NCBI GenBank assembly: GCA_022822365.1
Contig: JAJEBV010000016.1
Span: 1 to 64,000 of the forward strand
DNA length: 64,000 nucleotides
Direction: 5' to 3'
Source: Thermoanaerobaculia bacterium
GTDB taxonomy: Bacteria; Acidobacteriota; Thermoanaerobaculia; Multivoradales; Multivoraceae
Numbering within the stretch: position 1 is the first letter of the stretch; the number at the start of each line of letters is the position of its first letter. The notes beneath the pieces were generated by a model, which was given only the letters and a program-made list of their open reading frames with translations, ran no database searches and was not told where the DNA came from. Position numbers and translations under genes: made by a program. Shown here piece by piece: positions 43,008 through 52,520 of this stretch.

Positions 43008-43181
43008 ATGACCGTCGGCCCCGCCCCGCGGCAACGCCGGAGCACCGCGCCGTCGCGGACGCCCTGGCCGCGGCCGCCGGCCCTGGCGAACGGGGAACCG
43101 GACCCCGCCAGCGACGCCCTGCTCCGCCGCCGCTACGCCGACGACTACCGGCTCGGCGGCTACGCCGGGGCCGGGCCATAG
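43008..43181 (+). pseudogene. Internally deleted remnant of the 41.3-42.1 kb sulfotransferase
   Basis: Two blocks are identical to the upstream gene: 43034-43078 equals 41322-41366 (45 bp) and 43101-43165 equals 41976-42040 (65 bp). About 590 bp between them are missing, and the join changes frame, so the short open frame from the ATG at 43008 reads the first block out of frame and the second in frame up to a TAG at 43179-43181. It is a rearranged duplicate, not a functional gene. Confidence 0.75.
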
Positions 43182-43192
43182 CCCGGATGTCG

Positions 43193-43804
43193 TCAGGCGA
43201 AGACGCGCGGCTCGAAGTCCTCGACGTTGACGATCGAGGCGCTGTCGCCGGTGGCCCGGATGACGAAGAAACCCTGCCGTTCGGCGTGGAGGGCCACACC
43301 GTCCGCCGCCTGAAGAAAAGCCATCGCGCCGTAGACCGTGCGGTCGCGGTACTCGGACCACCACTCCTTGAAGCGGCCCAGCTTCGATCGGAACCGCCTG
43401 ACGTCCTCCGGGCGAAGCGTCGTCTTGACCTCGACCACGACGATCTCCTCGCCGTTCACCGCCACGATGTCCACCTCGTAGCTCTCGCCGCCCCGCCGCG
43501 CCAGAGTCTGGTGCGCGAGACTCCGAACGCCGATGCCCCGGCTGTCCAGCAACCTGACCAGGTCGCCCCTGACCAGGCTCTGCATCAGCTTGCCCCACTG
43601 CGTCGTGAACAGGTCCTCCGCCTTCTGGAGACGGCGGTCCGTTTCCCGCATCTGCCGAGCCGTCTCCTGCATGTATTCGTCCGTCCTTCTCTGGGACTTC
43701 CTGATTTCCCTGAAGCCCTCCGTGATCGCCTCGATGTCCCGGGTCAGAGCCCGCAACCGCTCGAGCGTCGGTTCTTCGCCGCGCTCTTCATGGGGGGTGG
43801 TCAT
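43193..43804 (-). CDS. PD-(D/E)XK nuclease-like protein (DUF3782-type)
   Basis: The 203-residue protein has an N-terminal coiled coil (about residues 10-75, heptad-rich with ETARQMRETDRRLQKAE) and a C-terminal restriction-endonuclease-like domain. In that domain YEVDIVAVNGEEIVVVEVKTTL supplies the D...ExK catalytic set (Asp and Glu-Val-Lys). Such proteins are widespread and often found in mobile or repeat-rich surroundings; their targets are unknown. The ATG at 43804 starts the coiled coil. The gene ends 11 bp from the sulfotransferase remnant. Confidence 0.75.
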   Translation of the reverse strand: MTTPHEERGEEPTLERLRALTRDIEAITEGFREIRKSQRRTDEYMQETARQMRETDRRLQKAEDLFTTQWGKLMQSLVRGDLVRLLDSRGIGVRSLAHQTLARRGGESYEVDIVAVNGEEIVVVEVKTTLRPEDVRRFRSKLGRFKEWWSEYRDRTVYGAMAFLQAADGVALHAERQGFFVIRATGDSASIVNVEDFEPRVFA

Positions 43805-44060
43805 GTTCGGTCGTCGCCTTTCTTCGGTCGTGGCGCCAGGGCGCCGTGAAGCGGTGGGACCTGCAAGCAAAGAGGCCTCAGGGGGCAACGCCGCGCAAAG
43901 CCGGCAAGGGGACTCAGGAGAATAGCAGCGGCTCGGCGGCGTTCGCCCTGCTGCTGACCGCCGCCTGGCCCTCGACCCGCTCCACGATCCGGGAGATCGA
44001 CGGCCGGCTCGTGCAGTTGTTCTTCTGACGCCGCGGCTGCCGGAACAGCCCTGGGGCGGC
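43805..44060. other. Intergenic region before the truncated surface-protein gene
   Basis: No convincing gene is seen. The plus-strand frame of the following surface protein is open upstream of its TTG (44061) through about 44019, consistent with the gene having lost its 5' part here. A short frame ending at 44026-44028 has no recognised family. Confidence 0.4.
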
Positions 44061-46082
44061 TTGCCGCCGACGGGCGCCGAAGCCCGGGGCGATACGGTCA
44101 CGCTGGAAGAGCCGCTGACCGTGGCGCCCTCCTTCACGGCGCCGCAGATGCCGGGCGCGCTGGAGTTCTCGCTGGTTGTCATGGATGCCGAGTTCACGAG
44201 CGAACCGGACACGGTGTCGGTGCGGGTCAGGGATCTGGCGCCGACCTTCGACGGCGCGACGGTGTCAGCGCTCGACCTGGTCCAGGGCCAGGCGATCGAG
44301 CCGCTGACGCTGCCGGAAGCCCACGGCGGCAACGGCGACCTGACCTACAGCCTGACCTCGTCGCCGGCGGGGCTGGCGGGCCTGACCTTCGACCCCGCGA
44401 CGCGGACGCTGTCGGGCGTTCCGGAGACGACGGGTTCGTACACGTTCACGTACCGGGTGGAGGATTCGGACAATCACCGGGGCGACAGCGACGCGGCGTT
44501 GATCTTCTTCCGGGTGACCTCTTCCCCGCCGACGGCGGAACGCAAGGCGATGCTTGAGCACACCCTGGCGTCCGTGGGCCGGACGGCCATGTCGAGCGCG
44601 GTCGATGCGATCGGTTCCCGCTTCTCCAGCGGCGGCTCGACGACCTTCATGTTCGGCGCCCGGAGCCCGGGCGGGGGGGGGCGGTCAGGCTGGCGGGATC
44701 GGCGGCCGGGCGGGCGGCTTCGGCGCGGGCGGCGGATTCGGCGGCGGCGGATTCGGCCAGGGCCCCGGCACGGGGATCTGCACCGGCTCGCACTGCGGGA
44801 GTGTTGCCGGCGGTGCGGGCGGCAGATCGCGGTCGCTCATGCACGGCGGCAGCCTCCTGCCCGGCAGCGCCTTCGAGTGGACTCTCGGGGAGGCGCCGGC
44901 TCGCGGACCGTCGGCCGGGGCGGCGCAGGAAACCGGCGGCACGGCCGGCGGCGACGGCGAGACGGCCCGGCCGCCGCGGCAGTGGGCGCTCTGGGGCCGC
45001 GGCGACCTGAACACGTTCGACGGCCGGCCGGACCGGGACAGCCGGTACGACGGCGAACTCCGCACGGCTACATCGGCGCCGACGTTCGGGCCGGAAGGTG
45101 GCTGGCCGGGCTGGCGATTTCCCGCGGTTCGAGCGACAGCGACTACAGCTTCGGCGGAGCGGACTACCAGCGGGGCCGGCTGGAGACCTCGCTGACCACC
45201 GTGCATCCCTATGGCCGCTGGAAGCTGTCCGGAGGGGACGAAGTCTGGGCCATGCTGGGCCTGGGCTCGGGCGAGGCGACGCACACGACCGGGGACGCTG
45301 CCGACCGGCCCGAGAGGAGCGACCTCTCGATGTGGATGGCGGCCGGCGGCCTGCGCAAGGCGCTGGCGGCGTTCCGCGGCATCGACCTCTCGCTGCGCGC
45401 GGACGGCGCCGTCGCCGAGCTCGAGACCGACGGCGGTTCGCAGGCGGTGGACGGCCTGAGCGCCGGAAGCTGGCGCATGCGGGTGGGAGTCGAGGCTTCG
45501 CGGAACTGGGCGGTCGGCGAGGGCAAACTGCTGACGCCCTTCGTGGAACTCGGCGGCCGCTACGACGGCGGCGACGGCGCGACGGGAGGCGGCCTCGAAG
45601 TCGCCGGCGGCGCGCGCTACGGCGACTCGCGCTTCCAGCTCGAGGCCCGGGGCCGGATGCTGGCGCTCCACGCGAGCAGCGGCTACAAGGAGAGCGGCAT
45701 CGCCTTGACGGCCCGGATGACGCCGAAGGAGGGCGGCGAGGGCCTGTCGCTGGAGATCGGGCCGCGCTGGGGCGCGCCGGTGAACGGCGGCCAGACGTTC
45801 TGGCGGGAAGACATGCCGGGGCAGCAGGGCATTGCCTTCGCGGAAGACGGCATGGACGCGGTGGCCGGCTACGGCTTCCTGGTGCCCGGCATGTACGCCG
45901 TCCTGACGCCGTTCGCCGAGGCTCGCGTCGCCGGCAGCGGCGGCCAGTACCGGCTCGGAGTGCGCTTCTCCATCGCCCCCATCGACCTTCATCTCGAACT
46001 CGCCGGCGAGGAACGACGGCTGGGGACGGCGGACGCGCCGCCCGAACGCGGCATCCTCCTGAACGCCCGGTTCCGGTTCTGA
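44061..46082 (+). pseudogene. 5'-truncated surface protein: putative Ig (He_PIG) domain plus beta-barrel, two frameshifts
   Basis: The first part (about 44061-44560) encodes Ig/cadherin-like sequence including a He_PIG-type repeat (LTYSLTSSPAGLAGLTFDPATRTLSG pattern, TGSYTFTYRVEDSD). It starts mid-domain without a signal peptide, so the 5' end is probably lost. The last part (about 45066-46082) is an autotransporter-like beta-barrel ending ILLNARFRF. Between them the true coding frame is the +1 frame: from a run of nine G at 44673-44681 to about 45065 the correct reading is a Gly-rich linker (GGFGAGGGFGGGGFG) and EWTLG...WALWGRGDLNTFDGRPD. Two single-base changes, one extra base at the G-run and one missing G near 45064-45067, would restore one continuous protein. 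It is annotated as broken; assembly error or slippage are alternatives. Confidence 0.65.
44673..44681 (+). repeat. Homopolymer run of nine G inside the surface-protein gene
   Basis: The run sits exactly where the coding frame changes in the surface-protein gene. Such tracts are prone to slipped-strand change and to sequencing error. Confidence 0.7.
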
Positions 46083-46120
46083 GGCCTGGGGCCGGCCGGG
46101 CGAACGACGAAGCGCAGCCG

Positions 46121-47158
46121 ATGGGAGCGCCCGGCGCCTTGACGCCGCTGCCGCCGGTTTCCGTCATCGTCCCCGCGCGCGACGCCGAAGCTACCCTCGC
46201 CGACACGCTGGAGTCCCTCCTCGCCCAGGACTACGACGCCGGCTTCGAGGTGATCGTCGCCGACGGCTCCGGAGGCGGCGGCACGAGGGAACTGGTCCGC
46301 GGCCGATTCCCCGGCGTCCGATGGATCGCCAATCCCGCCGGCTCGATTCCGGCCGGCCTGAACCGCGCTCTCGACGCCGCCCGCCACCAGGTGATCGCGC
46401 GCTGCGACGCCCGCGCGACGCTGCCGCCCGGCTACCTGACCCGCGCGGTCCGCACGCTGCTCCGCACCGGCGCCGCCAACGTCGGCGGCCGGGTCGAGCC
46501 GGCGGGATCGTCCTTCTTCGAGCGCGCCGTGGCGCTGGCGACGAGCACGCCGCTCGGCGCCGGCGACGCCCGTTATCGCGTGGGCGGGCCCGAAGGTCCC
46601 GTCGACACCGTGTTCCCCGGCCTGTTCCGGCGGGAGGCCCTCGAAGCCGCCGGCCGCTGGGACGAGACGCTCCTGCGCAACGAGGACTACGAGCTGAACT
46701 GGCGGCTGCGGGAGAGCGGCGGCGCCGTCTGGTTCGACCCGGAACTCGTCGCCTCGTACCGGCCACGCGGCAACCCGGCCGCGCTGGCGCGGCAGTACTT
46801 CGACTACGGGCGCTGGAAGCGGGCCGTTCTCGCGCGCCATCCTCGCTCCTGGCGGGCACGTCAACTCGCGCCTCCGCTGCTGCTGGCCGCGCTCGCCGCC
46901 TCGGCCGCGCTGGCCGCCGGCGGCGCGGCGGTCCGGGTCCTCGACCCGGCGGCCGCGGCGACGGGGACGGCGCTCCTCTACGCCGCGGCGGCCTGCCCGC
47001 TCGCCTACGCACTGCTGCTGCTGGCCAGCGCCGCCGCCGTCGGCCTGCGCCGGCGCCGCCCGGAGGCTCTGCTGGCGCCGGTCGCCGCCGCCACCGTCCA
47101 CCTCGCCTGGGCGGCCGGCTTCGTCGCCGGCCCGCCGCGCCGCGCCGCAAACGGATAG
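46121..47158 (+). CDS. Family 2 glycosyltransferase with C-terminal membrane segments
   Basis: The 345-residue protein has a GT2 GT-A domain: VSVIVPARDAEATLADTLESLL, VIVADGSGGGG, the metal-binding region CDARATLPPGY and the acceptor-binding NEDYELNWRLR (ED). Three hydrophobic segments follow at about residues 250-335. It resembles ExoA-type succinoglycan glycosyltransferases. The ATG at 46121 is 39 bp after the surface-protein gene and opens the polysaccharide operon; the next gene starts 3 bp after its stop. Confidence 0.85.
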   Translation: MGAPGALTPLPPVSVIVPARDAEATLADTLESLLAQDYDAGFEVIVADGSGGGGTRELVRGRFPGVRWIANPAGSIPAGLNRALDAARHQVIARCDARATLPPGYLTRAVRTLLRTGAANVGGRVEPAGSSFFERAVALATSTPLGAGDARYRVGGPEGPVDTVFPGLFRREALEAAGRWDETLLRNEDYELNWRLRESGGAVWFDPELVASYRPRGNPAALARQYFDYGRWKRAVLARHPRSWRARQLAPPLLLAALAASAALAAGGAAVRVLDPAAAATGTALLYAAAACPLAYALLLLASAAAVGLRRRRPEALLAPVAAATVHLAWAAGFVAGPPRRAANG

Positions 47159-47161
47159 CCC

Positions 47162-49435
47162 GTGCCCGGCTTCCCCGCACTGGAGCGGCCGCTGCGCTAC
47201 GCGCTGTTCGCCGGCATCGCGCTGGTCCTGCTCACGCCCTTCGTCGTCACGACGGGGACCCTCTACCCGTTCGTCGTCGGCAAGGCGCTGTGGACCCGTT
47301 CGATCATCGAGGTCACCTTCGCGCTCTGGGCCGTGCTGGCGCTGGTCAACCCGCGCTACCGCCCGCCGCGGTCCCGGGTGCTGGGACTTCTCGCGGCCGG
47401 CTTCGCCGTCTCGCTGCTGGCCGCCGTGCTGGGAGCGAGCCCCATGCGCAGCTTCTGGTCGAGCTACGAGCGAATGCAGGGCGTGCTGGACGCCGCGCAC
47501 TGGCTGGCGTTCGCGGTGGTGCTCGTCTCGACTCTCCGCGGCCGCGCCGAGTGGCGGGCGCTGCTGGCCGGCGTCGCCGGGACGGGCGCCGCGCTGGCGC
47601 TCCTCGTCGTCGCCGTCGCCAACGGCGTCGCGGTGCCCTTCTACGGCCTGCTGCCGGAGCTCGACCCACCGCGAGTCGGCGGGCCCCTGGGCAACCCGAT
47701 CTTCCTCAGCGGATACATGGTGGTCAGCCTGTTGTTGGCGCTCGGCCTCGGGGCGAGGGCATGGCTCGCGGCCCGCGACGCCGGTGCCGAGGCCGCCGCC
47801 GCCGCACGGCAGGCCGTCGAGGAACGCCGGGCGGCCGCGGCGCGGGCCGCGGGGACGAAGTCCCGGAAGGCCCGGCAGCGCCGGGCCAGGACCGCGCCGG
47901 GCGGAAACCTCCCGCGGCCCGCTTCCGGGGCGGCAGCGCTGCGGGCGCAGGCGGGCCTGTGGATCGCGGCGGCGGCGCTGGCGCTCTGGACGCTTGCGCT
48001 CGCGGGATCCGTCGGGGGCTTCGTCGGCCTGTTCGCCAGCCTCGGCTTCCTGGCCCTCGGCGCCGTCGTCCTGGCGCGCGGCCGCGCGCGGACGATCGCC
48101 GCTACCGTCCTGGCCGCGCTCGCCGCGGTGACCGTCGTGGCCGGACTGCGCGCGACGACCGCGGACCGCACCGCGCAGTACCTGCCCGAGAACCCGGTCG
48201 CGCGTTACGTGCTCTCCACCCACGTCACGCGGCCCGGCGTGCAGAGCCGTCTCGCCGCCTGGAAGGCGGGCCTCGACGGCTTCGCGGCCCGTCCGGCGCT
48301 GGGCTGGGGGCCGGAGAACTTCATCGCCGTCTTCGGCCGCCACGGCTCGGGCTACGCCGCCTTCGCCGAGCCGCACGATCAGGCTCACGGCAAGCTCGTC
48401 GAAGTGGCCGCGACCACGGGAGCGGCCGGAATCGCCGCCTGGCTCGCTCTGTGGTCGGTCGCGCTGGTCGCCGTCTGGCGCGCCGCGCGCGGCATGGAGG
48501 CCGGGGAGCGGGCGCTCGCACTCTGCGCCGCCGCCGCGGCGGCGGGCCATCTGGCGCAGGCGCAGTTCCTGTTCGACACGTCGACGGCCACGATGCAGGC
48601 CACCGTGCTGATCGCCTTCGCCGCGGGGCTCGAGCCCCTGGCGTTCGCCGGGCCGCGGCGGGGGCTGCCGGCGGCGCTGCGGCGGCGGGCCTCGGCCCTG
48701 CTCGAGCCGAAGGCCGTGCGCGCCGTCCTCGCCGCCGCCGCGCTGACGGCCGCGGTGGCGGGCTTGTGGGTCAACCGGTCCATCCGCGCCGCCGCCGCGG
48801 TCGAGCATCTGCCGTCCGAATCCAGGACGCTGGAGTCCCTGCGGCCGGGCATCGACCTGTTCCCGCCGCTCGCGAACATCTACCGCCGCACGCTGCTGAC
48901 CCAGATGACGACGAACTGGACGAACTTCCTCGGCCAGGACGAAGCGGCAGCGCACCTCTACATGGACTGGGCCGCAGGGGAGGCAGCGGAAGCCGTGCGC
49001 AGCGACCCGGCCGAGTGGCGCGCCCATTTCGGCGCGGCCCAGATGTTCGCCGAGGCGGCGCGGACGCATCCGCGGTACGCCGACCAGGCGGAGCGCTACC
49101 TGGCCATGGCGCGGGAACTCGCCCCTCACCGCGAGGTGTTTCCGCGGCCCCTGGAGCCGCCGCACTCGCTCGACGGCGAACGCCGCGAGGACGGCCGCTA
49201 CGTCCTGCGGTGGCAGTGGCCCGAGGGCGCCGGCTACATCGCCCTCGCGGAATCCGGCGGCGGAACGCCCCGGCGTCACATTCTCCACGCCTACGACCCC
49301 GCGCGCACCTCCTTCGTGCTGCCTCCGGGGCGGGAACCCGGCGAGCGTGTCTACCGGATCAAGGCCTGCTGGTACCCCGGCCAGTGCAGCGCCGAGGTCG
49401 CGTGGCCGGCCGCGAACCGCGAGGGCCGGCGATGA
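47162..49435 (+). CDS. O-antigen ligase-like (Wzy_C) membrane protein with C-terminal soluble domain
   Basis: The 757-residue protein has about ten to twelve hydrophobic segments. A large loop between them carries the ligase/polymerase signature SRLAAWKAGLDGFAARPALGWGPENF followed by FAEPHDQAHGKLVEVAATTG. A basic, Ala/Arg-rich cytoplasmic loop is near residues 205-260, and a soluble C-terminal region of about 200 residues includes a helical, TPR-like stretch. It would polymerise or transfer the glycan at the periplasmic face. The GTG at 47162 is the start, and the stop overlaps the next ATG by 4 bp. Confidence 0.83.
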   Translation: MPGFPALERPLRYALFAGIALVLLTPFVVTTGTLYPFVVGKALWTRSIIEVTFALWAVLALVNPRYRPPRSRVLGLLAAGFAVSLLAAVLGASPMRSFWSSYERMQGVLDAAHWLAFAVVLVSTLRGRAEWRALLAGVAGTGAALALLVVAVANGVAVPFYGLLPELDPPRVGGPLGNPIFLSGYMVVSLLLALGLGARAWLAARDAGAEAAAAARQAVEERRAAAARAAGTKSRKARQRRARTAPGGNLPRPASGAAALRAQAGLWIAAAALALWTLALAGSVGGFVGLFASLGFLALGAVVLARGRARTIAATVLAALAAVTVVAGLRATTADRTAQYLPENPVARYVLSTHVTRPGVQSRLAAWKAGLDGFAARPALGWGPENFIAVFGRHGSGYAAFAEPHDQAHGKLVEVAATTGAAGIAAWLALWSVALVAVWRAARGMEAGERALALCAAAAAAGHLAQAQFLFDTSTATMQATVLIAFAAGLEPLAFAGPRRGLPAALRRRASALLEPKAVRAVLAAAALTAAVAGLWVNRSIRAAAAVEHLPSESRTLESLRPGIDLFPPLANIYRRTLLTQMTTNWTNFLGQDEAAAHLYMDWAAGEAAEAVRSDPAEWRAHFGAAQMFAEAARTHPRYADQAERYLAMARELAPHREVFPRPLEPPHSLDGERREDGRYVLRWQWPEGAGYIALAESGGGTPRRHILHAYDPARTSFVLPPGREPGERVYRIKACWYPGQCSAEVAWPAANREGRR

Positions 49436-51567
49436 GGCGGCGGGAGACCTACAAGCGCCCCTTCGACCTCGCGCTGCTGCTGCTCGCCCTCTTACTGCTG
49501 CTGCCAATCTGGCTTCCGCTCGCGCTGGCGATCGCGCTCGCGATCCGCCTCGACGACGGCGGGCCGGTGCTGTTCCGCCAGGCCCGACTGGGGCGCGGCG
49601 GCCGGATCTTCCAGATCCTGAAGTTCCGGACGATGGCGGTGGACGCGGAGGAGCGCTTCGGGCCGCGGTGGGCGGCCTGGAACGACCACCGCGCCACGCG
49701 CGCGGGGCAGGTGCTGCGCCGCTTCCATCTCGACGAGCTGCCGCAGGCGGTCAACGTGCTCAGGGGCGAGATGAGCCTGGTCGGGCCGCGTCCCGAGCGG
49801 CCCGGGCGAGCCGAACGGATCGCCCGGTCGCTGCCCGCGTTCCGGCGGCGGTTGGCGGTTCGCCCCGGCATCGCCGGCCTCGCCCAGGCCCGCGGCGGCC
49901 ACGACATCGATCCGCGAAACAAGCTGCGCTACGACCTGCTCTACCTCGGGGCGATGAACCCGGGTCTCGATCTCCGGTTGTGCGCGGCCTGCCTCGCCCG
50001 CGCCCTGCGCGGTTCGCCGGCGCCGGCGGGCGCGCGGCACGGCCGCGGCTGCGTACCGCCCCTTCCTCGCACGACTCCGCCGGCTCCGCCCGTGTCCGAA
50101 GCCCCGAAACCGGCCGCTGAGACGGCGCCGGCCGGCGCTCCGCCGCCAGTCGCCGTGCGCGGCAACGACTGGCGCGCGGTGGACGGCCTGCCGGATTCCG
50201 AGGCGTTCGCTCCGACGCTCGCGGTGAGCGTCGTCGTGCCCTGCTTCGAAGCGCCCGAAGCCCTGGCGCTGACGCTGGCGGGCCTCGAGGGACAGCGCTA
50301 TCCGAGAGACCTGTTCGAGGTCGTCGTCGTCGACGACGGCTCGTCGCCGCCGTTGCGGATTCCCGATCCGGGACCGGTCGACGTCCGGCTGGTGCGCCGG
50401 GAGGGACGCGGTTTCGGGCTCGCCGCCGCGCGCAACGCCGGCGCGCGGGCCGCGAGGCACGACATCCTCGTGTTCCTCGACGGCGACGTCGTCGCGGAGG
50501 CCGGCCTGCTCGCCGCCCATGCCCGCTGGCACCACCGCGTCCCGGACGCGCTCACCCTGGGCTTCTGCGCCTACGTTTCGACCGCCGGGCTCGACGCCGC
50601 CGCGGTCCGGAGCCGGAAGGCTTCGCTGGCCGATTTGCTGGCCGGCAGGCCCTGGGATCCGCCCTGGCTCGACCGCCACATGGCGCGGACCGGCGATCTG
50701 ACTTCGCGACACGACGATCTGTTTCGGGCAGTGACCGGCCACAACTTCGCGATCCGCAAGGCGTTCTTCGAGGAAGCGGGCGGCTTCGACGAGTCCTTCG
50801 ACCGCTACGGCGGCGAGGACACCGAGTTCGGCTACCGGATCTGGTGTCGGGGCGGACTGCTGGTTCCGGCGCGCGACGCGTTCGGCTGGCACCAGGGGCG
50901 ATGGAGCGACGGCCGCGAGCGCAAGGAGCGCGACCAGGATCTCCAGGCGGCGAAGCTCGCGGAACTTATCCCCGATCCGGGCTTCCGGCGGTTCGGCCGC
51001 GGGCCGGTCTTCACCGTGCCGCGCCACGTCGCGACGGTCGAGGCCGGCGCCACGCCGGCGGCGGGCCTGCGCGACATGGTCGACCGCCTGCTGGCCGATC
51101 CGGCCGACGACCTGGCGGTGCGGGTCGAGACGCCGCCGGGCCGGACCGACGGCCGCCGCATCCGGGAACTCCTGGGCGGCGACCCGCGCGTTTCGGTCGG
51201 GGCGGCGGGAACGGCGCTCGACGCTTGCCCCCACTCGCCGTTCCACTTCTCGATTCCGGCCGGCGCGGCGCTTCCCCGCGGCCTCGCGCCGAGGCTGCGC
51301 GCCGCGCTCGGCGGCAGGGTAGCTGCGGCGGTCGTCCTGCCGGACGGCTCGCGAGTCACGGCCGGCCGAACCTGGGCGCTCCACCGCGCCCGCCGTGCGG
51401 GCGGCCGCCCCGAGGACTACGGGACGTCGCGCACCGTGCGCCTGCCCCGCCTGCCCTTCCTCGCGGGGCGCCGTCGCGGCCGAGGCGACTGCCTCGCGGA
51501 ACGCCGCCGGAGCGCTCGCGCAGCCGCCGCGCGCCGCGCCGCGCCGGGCGGGAGCGCCGGACCGTGA
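49432..51567 (+). CDS. Fused initiating sugar transferase and family 2 glycosyltransferase
   Basis: The 711-residue protein joins two enzymes. Residues about 1-200 are a bacterial sugar transferase of the WbaP/WcaJ core type: one membrane hairpin (RPFDLALLLLALLLLLPIWL), PVLFRQARLGRGG, KFRTM, and the active-site DELPQAVNVLRGEMSLVGPRPE. A Pro/Ala linker spans about 200-260. Residues about 262 onward form a GT2 domain (VSVVVPCFEAPEAL, VVVVDDGSSPP, LDGDVVAEAGLL, GGEDTEFGYR). The C-terminal 150 residues are unassigned. The first domain should load a sugar phosphate on undecaprenyl phosphate and the second may add the next sugar. It overlaps the ligase gene by ATGA and the sulfotransferase gene by GTGA. 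Confidence 0.85.
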   Translation: MRRRETYKRPFDLALLLLALLLLLPIWLPLALAIALAIRLDDGGPVLFRQARLGRGGRIFQILKFRTMAVDAEERFGPRWAAWNDHRATRAGQVLRRFHLDELPQAVNVLRGEMSLVGPRPERPGRAERIARSLPAFRRRLAVRPGIAGLAQARGGHDIDPRNKLRYDLLYLGAMNPGLDLRLCAACLARALRGSPAPAGARHGRGCVPPLPRTTPPAPPVSEAPKPAAETAPAGAPPPVAVRGNDWRAVDGLPDSEAFAPTLAVSVVVPCFEAPEALALTLAGLEGQRYPRDLFEVVVVDDGSSPPLRIPDPGPVDVRLVRREGRGFGLAAARNAGARAARHDILVFLDGDVVAEAGLLAAHARWHHRVPDALTLGFCAYVSTAGLDAAAVRSRKASLADLLAGRPWDPPWLDRHMARTGDLTSRHDDLFRAVTGHNFAIRKAFFEEAGGFDESFDRYGGEDTEFGYRIWCRGGLLVPARDAFGWHQGRWSDGRERKERDQDLQAAKLAELIPDPGFRRFGRGPVFTVPRHVATVEAGATPAAGLRDMVDRLLADPADDLAVRVETPPGRTDGRRIRELLGGDPRVSVGAAGTALDACPHSPFHFSIPAGAALPRGLAPRLRAALGGRVAAAVVLPDGSRVTAGRTWALHRARRAGGRPEDYGTSRTVRLPRLPFLAGRRRGRGDCLAERRRSARAAAARRAAPGGSAGP

Positions 51568-52520
51568 TCTCCCACCGGCACCGCTGCATCTACGTCAAGG
51601 TCCCGAAGTGCGCCAGCACCACCGTCCTCGAGTGGTTCGCGGCCCATGGCGGCGGCTGGCACAGCTACCGGCCCGACTGGTACGGAGGGCTCCTCGCCGA
51701 GCGCGGCCAGGATCTGGCCCGGCTGATCAACCTCTATCCCGACTACTTCACCTTCTCCTTCGTCCGCAATCCATACGCCCGCTTCGTCTCGACCTGGCTG
51801 CACACCCGCCGTCTTGCGACCTTGCAGGCTCGCACCCCCGGCAACCGGCCCGGTCCCGAGCGCTACGGCAGCCTGAGGGACTTCGCCGAGCTCTGCCTGG
51901 AGTTGCGCGCCGACTTCCGGAACCGCTGGGGCGACGACGCACGCGAGTTCTTCCGCACCAACGCCGGACGCGAGTACGGACCGGGGAGGATCGAGCTCCG
52001 CCACCTGCGCTTCGTCGTCATCCACATGCCGCCGCAGACCGACTTCCTGCCGGACTGCAACCCCGAAAGGCTGTTCGGCGTGCGCCGCGTCAACTCCGAT
52101 CCGCTCGCCTTCATCGGCGCGGTGGAGACGATCAACACGGACTTCGCGCGGCTAGCCGCCGACCTGGGGTTGCCCCTCGCCCGGCTTCCCGTGCGCAACG
52201 CTTCGGACCATGGCGGCGGCAGGCGCTACGCCACCCTCTACGACGACGCCACGCGCGCGCTGGTCGAGGAACTGTACGCCGACGACCTCGCCTTCACCGG
52301 CTTCACCTTCGACGACGCGAGCGGCCGGGCCGCCGCACCGTTCCGGTCACGCTCCGGTGCAACGGAACGACCGGCACGCCGCCGTGAGCCGCGCACCCTG
52401 CCGGCACGTGCCTGGAGAAGGCTGGCCGCGCTCGAGATCGCGGCCGAGGAACGCCTCGTCCGCTCGCCGACCGCGGTGCGCCTGTTCCGGCCGGTCAAGG
52501 CCCTGCGAGGCCTCCAGTGA
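51564..52520 (+). CDS. PAPS-dependent sulfotransferase (carbohydrate type)
   Basis: The 318-residue protein has the 5'-phosphosulfate loop YVKVPKCASTTV near residues 10-22 and the 3'-phosphate element FSFVRNPYARFVSTW near residues 65-80. This is the layout of sulfotransferase family 2 (chondroitin/HNK-1/heparan-type) enzymes. The GTG at 51564 begins just ahead of the first motif and overlaps the previous stop by 4 bp. The C-terminal 60 residues are basic. Within this operon it most likely sulfates the growing or exported glycan. It is intact, in contrast with the disrupted relative at 41.3 kb. Confidence 0.87.
   Translation: MISHRHRCIYVKVPKCASTTVLEWFAAHGGGWHSYRPDWYGGLLAERGQDLARLINLYPDYFTFSFVRNPYARFVSTWLHTRRLATLQARTPGNRPGPERYGSLRDFAELCLELRADFRNRWGDDAREFFRTNAGREYGPGRIELRHLRFVVIHMPPQTDFLPDCNPERLFGVRRVNSDPLAFIGAVETINTDFARLAADLGLPLARLPVRNASDHGGGRRYATLYDDATRALVEELYADDLAFTGFTFDDASGRAAAPFRSRSGATERPARRREPRTLPARAWRRLAALEIAAEERLVRSPTAVRLFRPVKALRGLQ

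Noticed and set aside
43193..43804. Type II restriction enzyme
   Set aside because: The PD-(D/E)XK core is present, but no methyltransferase is adjacent and the coiled-coil/DUF3782 layout fits a different, uncharacterised group.
45989..49507. Very long open frame on the minus strand opposite the polysaccharide genes
   Set aside because: Its composition is Arg/Gly/Pro-rich without domains, and it mirrors clear GT2 and ligase genes on the plus strand. It is an effect of high GC in the third codon position.
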